In this document: positions 42,731 to 51,024 of the stretch, piece by piece
How positions within the stretch are numbered: position 1 is the stretch's first letter
Layout: every line of letters begins with the position of its first letter
Origin: CAVRXQ01 sp963849105
Lineage (GTDB): Bacteria; Actinomycetota; Acidimicrobiia; Acidimicrobiales; Bog-793
Assembly (NCBI GenBank): GCA_963849105.1
Contig: CAWKGD010000003.1
Coordinates: 372,001-436,000 of the forward strand
Direction of reading: 5' to 3'
DNA length: 64,000 bases
Translations under genes and position numbers: made by a program
Notes under the pieces: generated by a model
What the model was told of the DNA's origin: nothing
What the model saw: only the letters and a program-made list of their open reading frames with translations
The model's database searches: none

Positions 42731-42984
42731 ATCAGTTCTATTACTGCGAACCTCAAGCGGCCGTTAGGGACGCATAACGGCGCGCTCGCCGCGACTACTT
42801 ACAGAGTTGTCGTTTGAGCAGCTCAGCTTTGGTCGCTTGGCGCGCCAAGCTTGCCGCCGCGCTTGACGCGACCTACCTTCAGGTAGATGCGCCAGACAGC
42901 AGCCGGCCGATCTGTGTTGCCAGCGGACCGTGCTCTTTTACGCATGCCCTGCTGAAGCGACTCGTGGCTTAGCCAAGACGCGAC

Positions 42985-43830
42985 TTGAACAGCACAGCAA
43001 GCACGGGGAGCCTCCCTTGTGGCTCAGTACGATCAGTCGCCGTGGTTAATCCGGGTCTTTCGGGTTACCGCGACCCAGATTTCCTCCGCTTCTGCCTGGC
43101 GTGGAATCGGTGTCGATGGCCTCACAGCCTGAGTGCGGTTTCTGACTGTTCACGGTCGTTATTAACGCTTCTCACTAGCTTGAGTTCGCTCCGACGCATT
43201 CCGCGACTGGAGATCCGCGTGTCCAACGACGCGAACGGCCAGTTGATTCGTGGGCACTTCAACGAGAAAAGCTGGGGGTGTCAGCTGTTTCGCCGGTTTG
43301 TCGCCGTCCTCACGCTTCCACCTACCTTTGAGAAGTACATCTCGGGACGATCGAAACAAGCGCTGCGTACGAACCTGCGAAAGGCATCAAATGGGGGGAT
43401 CATCTGCTCGCATACTCGGTGTCACGATGAGATTCGAGATGCGGCGCTGTGGGTTACTCGAGACTGGAGCAATAGTTGGGATAGTCAGTTGCAGAATTAC
43501 TCAGCTCTCGCCGCGATGATGTCGGGTGCTGAGGGCTACATCGCGTACAACGACCGACGAGAACCAATCCAGCTTTCGATCTTTCTCGTCGACACTGACG
43601 TCGCCTATCTCTTCTGGTCCCACGCCAAAACAACCGAAGAAGAACGCGCCTGCCGGTATCTGTTGCATGCGGAGATCGTCCGCGATTTCATCCTGCGGCG
43701 CAAACGGTACGTGCTTGTCGAGAACGTCCTCAGATTGCCTTCAGGTCTTCAGTACTTTCAGGCTCGATTGGGCTTTTCGCCCGCACACATCCGGTTTCAT
43801 ACCGAGCCCATCGCACGCAGCATCGGCTAG
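42985..43830 (+). CDS. GNAT/FemAB-like acyltransferase-type hypothetical protein
   Basis: About 281 residues from a TTG start. The central part FEKYISGRSKQALRTNLRKA resembles the segment in FemAB/BioF2-type acyltransferases where the acceptor is bound. The C-terminal AEGYIAYNDRREPIQLSIFL and YLLHAEIVRDFILRRKRYVL fit the closing GNAT fold. Codon use is less GC-biased than in the core genes, consistent with transferred DNA. No ribosome site decides the start, and the gene may begin later. The function is not known. Confidence 0.55.
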   Translation: MNSTASTGSLPCGSVRSVAVVNPGLSGYRDPDFLRFCLAWNRCRWPHSLSAVSDCSRSLLTLLTSLSSLRRIPRLEIRVSNDANGQLIRGHFNEKSWGCQLFRRFVAVLTLPPTFEKYISGRSKQALRTNLRKASNGGIICSHTRCHDEIRDAALWVTRDWSNSWDSQLQNYSALAAMMSGAEGYIAYNDRREPIQLSIFLVDTDVAYLFWSHAKTTEEERACRYLLHAEIVRDFILRRKRYVLVENVLRLPSGLQYFQARLGFSPAHIRFHTEPIARSIG

Positions 43831-44399
43831 GTGTGACTGATTGTGTTCAAGCCCGCTCCGCCCCTCTTTCGTTGTCTTACGTGAAGGGATGAGTGCTGTG
43901 ATCCCGGCATTTGACCGAGACGCTGGGATAAATCAGTTCAATTAAGAGCGGAGTCCCGCGACTTTCATCGGAAAACCGATTCGCATCACTCAGTCGGATT
44001 GCGATGAAGGTTGTTCGCGATGCTCTTGGGTGTCACTCGCTATCGGGCGACAGTGCTGCTGATGGGCGTTGGCGGTGTAGGTTCCAGCCGAAACGACCGT
44101 GCAGTATGCGGCACCTTCCTTGATGTCGCGCCAGATTCCGCTTAGGAGGTGGTACGAGCGTTCCTCGCCGTCAGGCTTTCCCTCCATCGCGCACATCCTA
44201 GGGATTCCGTCAGGTGCAAGTCGGAGACGCTCGCGTGGGGAAACCTCGTAATAGCGCGCGTTCAATCGTGTTCAAGTAATAGAGATCAATTACCGCGCCC
44301 GTCTAATCGTGTTCATATCCAGGTAACCGCCCACACCGGTGGACCCGGATCACCGCGCGGCGACATCTCTCGACCGGCTGGTGAAAACCGATACCGGTT
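43831..44399. other. Intergenic stretch before the integrase remnant
   Basis: Nothing convincing was seen in about 570 bases. A minus-strand open frame (43990-44265, 91 codons) has no ribosome site and no family resemblance. The stretch is less GC-rich than the flanks and could hold the lost 5' part of the integrase or excisionase-type sequence. Confidence 0.4.
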
Positions 44400-45215
44400 A
44401 CCGAAGGTGTCCGAGCAGACGATCACCCAATACGGTTTCACCGTTGAACCTTGCAGTGGTTCGAAAAGTGCCCACACGATCGGATTTGATCGCGCGTAAT
44501 CCGTGCGTCCTCAAGGGTGCTGGTATCGAGCACGCACCGGAACGACCGATGCTCGACACCAGCGACATGCTCAAGCTGGCCGACGCGATCACGCCACGGC
44601 TTCGCTGTCTCGTCCTCTTAGGTGGGTTCGTCGCGCTTCGCCCCAGCGAACTGCTCGGACTCCAACGCCGAGACATCGACGTTTTGCACCGCACCGTGAC
44701 CGTTGGACGTCAGGCACACGAGATCACGGGCCAGGAACGCGTAATCACCGAGCCGAAGTCTGAAGCCGGTAGGCGCACCCTGGGCACTTCCCACGGTCGT
44801 TCTCGCTGCGTTGGACGATCATCTCAAGGCTTTCGTGGCAGCCGAATCGACCGCGCCTGTGTTCACCCGTCCGTCAAGGCTACCGCTGCGACGTTCGGAT
44901 CTGTCGAATGAGTGGAAGGACGCATGTGCGGTCGTAGGACTCGCTGGAGTACATCCGCACGACTTGAGACACCACGGCGCGAGGATGATGGCCCGCAAGC
45001 CTGACGTGATGCTCAAGGAACTCATGGCGACGATAGGGCACGCGTCACCCGTTGCTGCCCTGCGTTATCAGCACGCGACGGAACGGCGCGGCCGAGAGCC
45101 AAGGTCCGCAGGATCAAATAATCACCTGCGGGATGCACGCGGGATGCTCTCGAGCCTGCTTACCGGAAAAGTGCCTCTGAGCAGGGAGGCGGCGAGCGGA
45201 ATCGAACCGCTGTAG
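44400..45215 (+). pseudogene. Frameshifted tyrosine-type phage/ICE integrase
   Basis: The first frame carries NPCVLKGAGIEHAPERP and LVLLGGFVALRPSELLGLQR, with the first catalytic arginine. At about 44790 the sense shifts by one base: LPTVVLAALDDHLKAF then continues in a second frame with VHPHDLRHHGARMMA (HxxR) and IGHASPVAALRYQHAT (the catalytic tyrosine). The N-terminal arm and most of the core-binding domain are not readable. The stop at 45215 lies within the tRNA-Cys-like att sequence, the arrangement of pSAM2-type elements. The gene is broken. Confidence 0.85.
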
Positions 45216-45227
45216 AGGGCTTTGCAG
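45185..45227 (-). repeat. Partial tRNA-Cys copy: probable attachment site
   Basis: These 43 bases match the 3' part of the tRNA-Cys gene at 52703-52777 from the anticodon loop to the CC of the 3' end, in the same orientation. Only two bases differ (45196 and 45210), and they form a compensating pair in the T stem. This is the usual trace of integration into the 3' end of a tRNA gene. The two copies bracket about 7.5 kb. Confidence 0.85.
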
Positions 45228-45548
45228 AGCGTTAGGAAGCGTCCAGGACATCGTCTGGGTCCACCGAGACCGCTCTCATCAGCCAATGTGCCCAGACAGC
45301 ACTTATGCCACACCCGCGTTATCCATATGACCGCGTGACGCTCCTATCAGTTGTCAAGCCCCGTTGGCGATCTTCGGGAGTGGAAACAGCGGGCAGAACA
45401 ATGAAGAGCCACTCCGCGTCGGAGGGCAAGCTCTTATGAGGCCACGCGTTTCGACGAAGTGATCGCCGGGCCGTGGGTCGGCGAGTCGCGCGAAAGTCAG
45501 CCCGTTCGGGTGACAGTTATGGGAAGAGCCAAACCCACGGCCACGGAC
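45228..45548. other. Island start without recognised genes
   Basis: About 320 bases between the att-like sequence and the transposase show no ribosome site or family-like translation. The stretch may contain the end of the insertion sequence, but I could not fix terminal repeats. Confidence 0.4.
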
Positions 45549-46593
45549 TCAGCCGCGAGGTAGATGGCGATAGACCTCGCGGGCGACGTAGCGCTTCAAG
45601 ATGCGGATGACCTCGCGCTTGGATCGACCCTCTTTCACGCGACGTTCGAAGTAAGCCGTGGTCTCGGGGTCATGGGCGATGCGAACCATGACGATGCGCC
45701 ACAGCGCGCTATTCGCTTGACGATCACCACCGCTGTCGAGTCGATAGCGGCCGGTGGTCTTCCCCGACGACGCCGGGATCGGCGCCACCCCGCAGAGATG
45801 CGCGAAGGAAGCTTCTGTGTGGAGTCGTTCGGGGTTGTCGCCGGCGCACACCAATAAAGCAGCGGCCGTGTGGGGGCCGACCCCGAACAGGGCGAGCAGT
45901 TCGGGTGCGGTCGCAATGAGAAGCGCGTTGATCATCTCGTCGAGTTCGGCGAGCTCACGCTCGAGCATTTGGATCCGATGCGCAAGCGAAGAGATGGCGG
46001 CCTTCGTCCCGGCAGTGACTGGATCGGCCGATCGCGGACGGAGCTTCGCTCCCTCTTTGACCAAGGCAGCGACGCTCAGGCCCTTCATCCTGCGACGGAG
46101 CTCGTCAGGAGCGGTGATGACGAGGTGGCGCACCTGGGTGAGGGCTTTCACCCGCGCCTGGCGTGCCGAGCGCTTGGCGACACCGAGGACGCGGATCGCC
46201 TCGACCGCGCCGTCTTTTGACTTCGGGAGGCTCTTTGCTCGACCACTGAGCGCTGATCGGGCGGCTTCGACCGCGTCGAGCGGATCGGACTTTCCCGAGC
46301 GGCGGCGTTCGGCTCGGTTGGGCCGGTCGACCTCGATGACATCGACGCCGTGTCGGTGAAGAAAGCGCGCCAGCCCGGCTCCATAAGAACCGGTTCCTTC
46401 GACACCGACCTTTCCCCACCGCACCGAAGCTCTCGAGCCATGAGAGCAACGACTTGTAGCCGGCGGGGTTGACTTCGAACGACTTCGTGCCGAGGAGACC
46501 ACCGAGTGGATCGAGTGCCGCGGCAACATGCACGTCGAGGTGGGTGTCGACACCACCGGTCACTCGACGCGTATCTAGCATTGTCATCGCCAT
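45549..46593 (-). mobile_element. IS110-family transposase gene, frameshifted
   Basis: The N-terminal DEDD part starts near 46593 with GGVDTHLDVHVAAALDPLGG. In the other frame, from about 46418, VGVEGTGSYGAGLARFLHRH and RSGKSDPLDAVEAARSALSG follow. The C-terminal helix-hairpin-helix and serine region is LALFGVGPHTAAALLVCAGD and VAPIPASSGKTTGRYRLDSG. One extra base in the GGGGAAAGG tract near 46418 breaks the gene. Without it a normal transposase of about 347 residues would result. IS110 elements lack clear inverted terminal repeats, so the ends of the element were not determined. Confidence 0.85.
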
Positions 46594-47052
46594 CCCTTCC
46601 TTTCTTTAAGCGGGATTGAGGGGTGGCACGGCCGTCCCGGATCGGAGTGACGGGTGGTCCGCCTTGTTGCTGCAAGACGGTCCAATCACCCTTGCTTCGG
46701 AACGGGACGTGCCGTTTTCAATGTGCGGCCGAAGGAGCTCAACCGACGACGACCGAGGTCGTCATCACTTCAAGTCAAGCTGAACTCCTAGCGCTCCCGA
46801 AACTATTGAGAACCAACGAACACGCGGTGGACCCTCTGGGGCATTGTCATTGTTATGGGCTAGCCGTTCCGATACCCAGGGCTGACTCTGTGCGTATTTC
46901 GTTAGACGTTCAACGGTCCGCGTTGGCGTCGTTCTGGCGCGTCGCGGAAACAAGAGCGGTCTCGCGGTGTTCGGCGAGATTGCGGAGCGGAGTTCTCGGA
47001 GGGTGGTACCGGAGTCGGTCCATCACGAACCCATAAACCGCGACGAAAAATG
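46594..47052. other. Gap behind the transposase gene
   Basis: About 460 bases with no supported gene. A plus-strand open frame (46623-47036) and an antisense one have no ribosome sites or recognisable domains. The stretch probably holds the 5' end of the insertion sequence and flanking remnant DNA. Confidence 0.4.
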
Positions 47053-48255
47053 CTAGGTGCCCTTCTTTTGCCGGTGGAAACCTCCGCGCTGGGCTCGATC
47101 CGATGAGGAACCTTCCACTTTGATTGGAGTGACGGGCGCGCGTTGCGGTAGGGCTGAAGGTCCGCAAATCCCCCCCTTCTCAGACTCGTCGCCCGAGGGG
47201 GACCCTTCTGTCGTGGGACTGACGTGATAGCGGCTTCGATAGGCGATATAGGCGAACGGCCCGAGGAGAGTCGGCAGCCAGTAGGAGACGAGTCGGTAGG
47301 CCAGCGTGGAAAGAGCTGCGCTTGACGCGGGCACCGCTGCGAGCACCAGCAAACCAGTGAGGCTTCCTTCGACGATCCCAAGGCCGCCAGGCGTCAGCGG
47401 CAGCAGGGCCAGTACAGAGGTCGCGGCGTACGCGATGAGGATCAGCCAGGGTTCAGGATTGGCGCGAGTTGCCGCCAGCATGGCGAGCAAACAACCGAAG
47501 TCGAGCCCGACTTTTCCAATCGTGAAGAGCAAGGCTTGCCACCACTTTGCTCCGAGGGCGGCCCGAGTGGAGTTCCGCTGTGCGACCAGTCGATCAGCCA
47601 AGCCGAAAATCGATTCTCGGTGGCGCAGCAGGCGGTTGTGAACCTGCTCGACAAACCGTCCGACGAGCTGCAGCGGCCAGTTGGTCGTGAAGATGAGGAT
47701 CGCGGCGACGACCAAGAAGGCGAACATGCCGAGCCCGAGAAAGGCGAGGTGAACGAGACCTCGGCTGATCGGTACCCCCGCGAGGATCGCGGGAAGCGCC
47801 AGGATCGGGAGCGCGAACAGGCTCCCCGTCTGGAGCAGCGCGGTGGCAGTGAGCCCCCCGATGGTGGCACCGGCGCCGACTCCCGCTGATGAAAGCATGC
47901 GGAACTCGACGGCGGCACCGGTTGCGTCGCTCCCAGGTAGGACGTTGGTAACTGAGTTTCCGACGAGACCGCTGGTGACGACGGCGAAGGTGGCTTTGGT
48001 GTGGAGTGCTATGCGCTTCAGCATGAAGGTGCAGGTGAAGGACCCCACCTCGGCGAGAAGACCGAGCGCCGCCCAAAGCGGCAGCAGCGATGAAAGTCGC
48101 GGCCAGGCGGCGAAGACGCGGGCAAGAACCGGGGCGAGGACGTAAATAACGGCGCCGCTCACGAAGACGGGCAGGGCTCTTTTTGCGATCGCCCGCCACG
48201 TCGGTACCTCGCGCTCGGGCGCGAGCGGAACCTTTGACGGTGAGGTGCTGGTCAC
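47053..48255 (-). CDS. Flippase-like integral membrane protein (LPG synthase TM / UPF0104 family)
   Basis: A 400-residue protein with about eight transmembrane segments between residues 25 and 335, matching the membrane part of MprF-type lysylphosphatidylglycerol synthases. VTSGLVGNSVTNVLPGSDAT and LLPLTPGGLGIVEGSLTGLL are the family's two motifs. The soluble synthase domain is absent, so it is a stand-alone flippase-like protein for a lipid or lipid-linked sugar. A polar C-terminal tail of about 65 residues follows. The start is GTG 48255. It lies inside the tRNA-Cys island. Confidence 0.88.
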   Translation of the reverse strand: MTSTSPSKVPLAPEREVPTWRAIAKRALPVFVSGAVIYVLAPVLARVFAAWPRLSSLLPLWAALGLLAEVGSFTCTFMLKRIALHTKATFAVVTSGLVGNSVTNVLPGSDATGAAVEFRMLSSAGVGAGATIGGLTATALLQTGSLFALPILALPAILAGVPISRGLVHLAFLGLGMFAFLVVAAILIFTTNWPLQLVGRFVEQVHNRLLRHRESIFGLADRLVAQRNSTRAALGAKWWQALLFTIGKVGLDFGCLLAMLAATRANPEPWLILIAYAATSVLALLPLTPGGLGIVEGSLTGLLVLAAVPASSAALSTLAYRLVSYWLPTLLGPFAYIAYRSRYHVSPTTEGSPSGDESEKGGICGPSALPQRAPVTPIKVEGSSSDRAQRGGFHRQKKGT

Positions 48256-48680
48256 GAAGCGCCGCGCCGAATCACGACGATGCCCGCCAGATCACGCGCA
48301 AGGCGTCGCTCACGCAACCGATCTTTACCTTTGGTGCCGGACCCGTCCCGACCTGAATCGGCATATGGCGCGAGGTTCACTTGCCCGTTTTCGGGCCACA
48401 ACCGGGCCGGGAAGCCGATCAGCCGAATCCCAGAGGCTCTGGGAAGCGGCCCGGCTGTCGAAGCCAGCCGCGCCGACAACTATGCGCCAACCCGCAGTTC
48501 GGACGAGTGGGACGTACTGGAGAATCGCGCAGGTTCCGCTCCCCTTGAGCCGTTCGACCCTGGGAATTTCCTTGTGCCATAGATATGCCTCCGACAGGAG
48601 GGATTGAGCACCCGCGGGTCGTGCTGCGGAACGGCTTGTGCCTTCGACTGCTGAATTCTCCCGCGAGCGAGGAGGTTCCT
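48256..48680. other. Divergent intergenic region
   Basis: About 425 bases between divergently transcribed genes. No gene is supported; short open frames lack ribosome sites. Promoters for both sides must be here. The end contains GAGGAGG, the ribosome site of the next gene. Confidence 0.4.
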
Positions 48681-49094
48681 ATGGCAAAGGAAAAGGATCT
48701 AGCCATGTACGTCGCTGTCTACGACAGCAACGATTCGGCTGAGGCCGACCTCGACGCCTTCGAGCACCTGCACAAACTCGATCTCATCGGGACGTTCGAC
48801 GCAGCAATCATCGAGAAGAGAAACGGCAAACTGCACGTCGCCAAGCGGCTGGACCGGCCCATGGTGCACGTCATCCCAGACCAACTCAATTTCGGACCTC
48901 TGTCACGCAAGGAACTGAAGATGGTGGCTGTGGAGCTTGACGCCGGCGAAGTGAGTCTGATCGTCGTCGGAGAGCCAACACTCGAGAAGGCGTTTGGCAA
49001 AGCCGTCACGCACGCGACAAAGACCGTAAAGCAGGTCTTCGATGCGACAGCCGACGAGCTAACCAAGGAGCTGAGAGAGGTCGCCAGCAGCTAA
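48681..49094 (+). CDS. DUF1269/DUF6325-type stress-related protein
   Basis: A 137-residue protein. GAGGAGG just upstream sets the ATG at 48681. MYVAVYDSNDSAEADLDAFE followed by DAAIIEKRNGKLHVAKRLDR is the start of small actinobacterial proteins in the DUF1269/DUF6325 group. Here it lacks the glycine-rich membrane hairpin common in that group. The C-terminal half has EVSLIVVGEPTLEKAFGKAV and a helical tail. The function is unknown; relatives appear in acid- or stress-linked gene sets. The next gene on this strand follows after 123 bases. Confidence 0.75.
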   Translation: MAKEKDLAMYVAVYDSNDSAEADLDAFEHLHKLDLIGTFDAAIIEKRNGKLHVAKRLDRPMVHVIPDQLNFGPLSRKELKMVAVELDAGEVSLIVVGEPTLEKAFGKAVTHATKTVKQVFDATADELTKELREVASS

Positions 49095-49217
49095 ACGCTC
49101 CGGGGGTTCGAGACTCGGATCGAGCTTTCAGACTGACCTACAAGGGCCAGGATTCGCGCGTCTGTCGTTCACAAACAGTGTCGAAATCGATGTGAATAAG
49201 AAGAACGAGGAGGGAGC

Positions 49218-49631
49218 ATGTTCGCTACGACGTATGGGGTTGGACAGGTCGTCTACTCGATTCTCTGGTTCTTCCTCTTCTTTGTCGAGATCTGGCTCAT
49301 GATTTCGATCTTCATCGATATCTTTCGGAGCCACGACCTGAAGGGTTGGCAAAAGGCTCTCTGGATCGTGTTCGTGCTGGTGATTCCGCTGATCGGAATC
49401 CTCGTTTACTTCATTGTCCGAGGCGACAAGATGCGCGCACACCAGATCCAGGCACAGCATGAAGACCAAGCGTTCCGCGACTTTCAGCAGGGCGGATTCG
49501 GCGGGAGTTCCCCGGCAAGCGAGCTGTCCCGACTGTCCGAATTGAAACGAGATGGAGTCATCTCCGAGGCGGAGTTCCAAGAGCTGAAATCTCGGATCAT
49601 CAAGGGGGATGGCGAGGCGAACTCCCAATAA
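49218..49631 (+). CDS. PLDc_N-type membrane protein with C-terminal SHOCT domain
   Basis: A 137-residue protein. GGAGGGAG upstream fixes the start. Two transmembrane segments (about residues 10-34 and 47-66, ALWIVFVLVIPLIGILVYFI) form the PLDc_N module. A linker and the SHOCT module follow (LSRLSELKRDGVISEAEFQELKSRII without its last residues). SHOCT parts are oligomerisation or binding modules found on many small membrane proteins. The function is unknown. It may share a unit with the DUF1269-type gene upstream. Confidence 0.85.
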   Translation: MFATTYGVGQVVYSILWFFLFFVEIWLMISIFIDIFRSHDLKGWQKALWIVFVLVIPLIGILVYFIVRGDKMRAHQIQAQHEDQAFRDFQQGGFGGSSPASELSRLSELKRDGVISEAEFQELKSRIIKGDGEANSQ

Positions 49632-49693
49632 CGGCTCCTCGATCGCGTCACGTCTCGAACGCGCGGCGAAGCCGCCGCTGCAGAGCCCAGTAC

Positions 49694-49882
49694 TTATTTC
49701 TCGCGTCGCTCGCGGTGATGACGCGTATCGAGGACCACTACCGCCGCGGCGATGAGACCCAAGACGAAGCCGCCGGTGCCCCACTCCAGCCGTACTCGGA
49801 CCGAGTGGCTGAGGAGGATGATCACGATGGCCGCCGCGATCAACGCGACGATCACGGCATGGGTGCGGAAGCGCTTCATCAC
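49694..49882 (-). CDS. Small membrane protein
   Basis: A 62-residue protein with two hydrophobic segments (about residues 9-24 and 36-51: VIVALIAAAIVIILLSHSV and GTGGFVLGLIAAAVVVLDTR) and basic ends. It has the look of a real small membrane protein but no ribosome site is clear; the start may be GTG 49882 or the adjoining ATG. No family was recognised. Confidence 0.45.
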   Translation of the reverse strand: MMKRFRTHAVIVALIAAAIVIILLSHSVRVRLEWGTGGFVLGLIAAAVVVLDTRHHRERREK

Positions 49883-50113
49883 AGCAACCGATGGATCGGA
49901 TTCTGGTGCAAGACCCGGAGCCTATGGCGCTTCTGATCCTCGTCGCATGCGGAAGACGTATAGGAGCCCGGCGGTGATCTCCATGCTGCAGCGCAACAAG
50001 GTTCTTCATCCCACAGGGTGCGTCCCCTATCCGCAGGTGGGTTTCGTCGGCTGACCGTCCCAGACCGCCGGGTTGGCGCGCCGCTCTGCTCGTCCGACGA
50101 TAGAGAATGCGGC

Positions 50114-50728
50114 ATGACCGCACCCGAGCGCGCGAACGACTGGGACGACTCTTATACAGGTCCGTCGCCTCCGTGGGACATTGACCGCCCACAGCCCGCC
50201 TTTGTCCGTCTCGCGGACGCCGGCGCGCTGACCGGCGCTCTCCTCGACGCCGGCTGCGGGACGGGCGAGCACACGATCCTCGCCGCGCGCCGCGGCGCCC
50301 GCGCCTTCGGCATCGACATCTCACCGCGCGCGATCGACATCGCTCGCCGGAAGGCCGCCGAGCGCGGCGTCGAGACCGGTTTCCGGGTGTTAGACGCGCT
50401 ACGCCTCGACACGCTCGGCGACTCCTTCGACACGACCGTCGACAGCGGCCTGTTCCACGTCTTCGACGACGCTGCCCGCACCCGGTACATCACCGCCGTG
50501 CGCGCCGTCCTCCGTCCAGGTGGCCACCTTCATCTGATGTGTTTCAGCGACCAGCAGCCCGGCGACTGGGGCCCCCGCCGGGTTACCGAGACTGAGCTCC
50601 GCGCGGCCTTCTGCTCGGGCTGGCGTATCGACTCACTCACTCCCGATCGCTTCGACATCAACCCGGTCTTCGGCACTCATTTCGCTGAGGCGTGGCTGGC
50701 CGACATCGTCCGACTTTCGTCCCAGTAA
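50114..50728 (+). CDS. Class I SAM-dependent methyltransferase
   Basis: A 204-residue protein. WDDSYTGPSPPWDIDRPQPA at the start and the SAM motif ALLDAGCGTGEHTILAARRG (motif I), followed by AFGIDISPRAIDIARRKAAE, are those of thiopurine-methyltransferase-like or TehB-like small-molecule methyltransferases. DTTVDSGLFHVFDDAARTRY is the usual motif-IV region. The ATG at 50114 is chosen as the start of domain similarity. Its substrate is unknown. It is a single gene in the tRNA-Cys island. Confidence 0.88.
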   Translation: MTAPERANDWDDSYTGPSPPWDIDRPQPAFVRLADAGALTGALLDAGCGTGEHTILAARRGARAFGIDISPRAIDIARRKAAERGVETGFRVLDALRLDTLGDSFDTTVDSGLFHVFDDAARTRYITAVRAVLRPGGHLHLMCFSDQQPGDWGPRRVTETELRAAFCSGWRIDSLTPDRFDINPVFGTHFAEAWLADIVRLSSQ

Positions 50729-51008
50729 GAGAAACCGAGCGTGTCCCAGATCGCCGGGTCGTGGCGCGCAACATGTCGCTTGGACACGACCGCGCCAGTT
50801 GGATCGAGCGCCGAATCAGCATTCCGCAGTTGCGAAGTGCCCGCCGGGTTCGCTCGTGTCCAACACGCGCGGTCGAGGGTGGCTCGGGGCTCGAAATTGA
50901 GGTGTGCGAGCTATCTGGAACTCCATTGGTTCCTACGTCAATAACGGGCGGGTCGGCGGTAAGGCGGGGTCGGGAGATGGGCAAACCTGTGGCGACGTAG
51001 CCTGCATT

Positions 51009-51023
51009 GAGGTAGGCTACCTC
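51009..51023. promoter_or_regulatory. Palindrome directly before the ATPase start codon
   Basis: GAGGTAG-G-CTACCTC is a perfect 7-1-7 inverted repeat ending one base before the ATG at 51025. A longer repeat, GTAGCCT (50997-51003) with AGGCTAC (51014-51020), overlaps it. The left arm includes the only ribosome-site-like GAGG. It may be an operator or a hairpin that hides the ribosome site. Confidence 0.6.
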
Positions 51024-51024
51024 T

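Noticed and set aside
42814..42972. 52-codon plus-strand frame with plausible protein composition
   Set aside because: TTG start without a ribosome site; too short to support.
43990..44265. 91-codon minus-strand frame before the integrase remnant
   Set aside because: No ribosome site and no recognisable sequence.
46623..47036. 137-codon plus-strand frame behind the transposase
   Set aside because: No ribosome site or domain; probably insertion-sequence flank.
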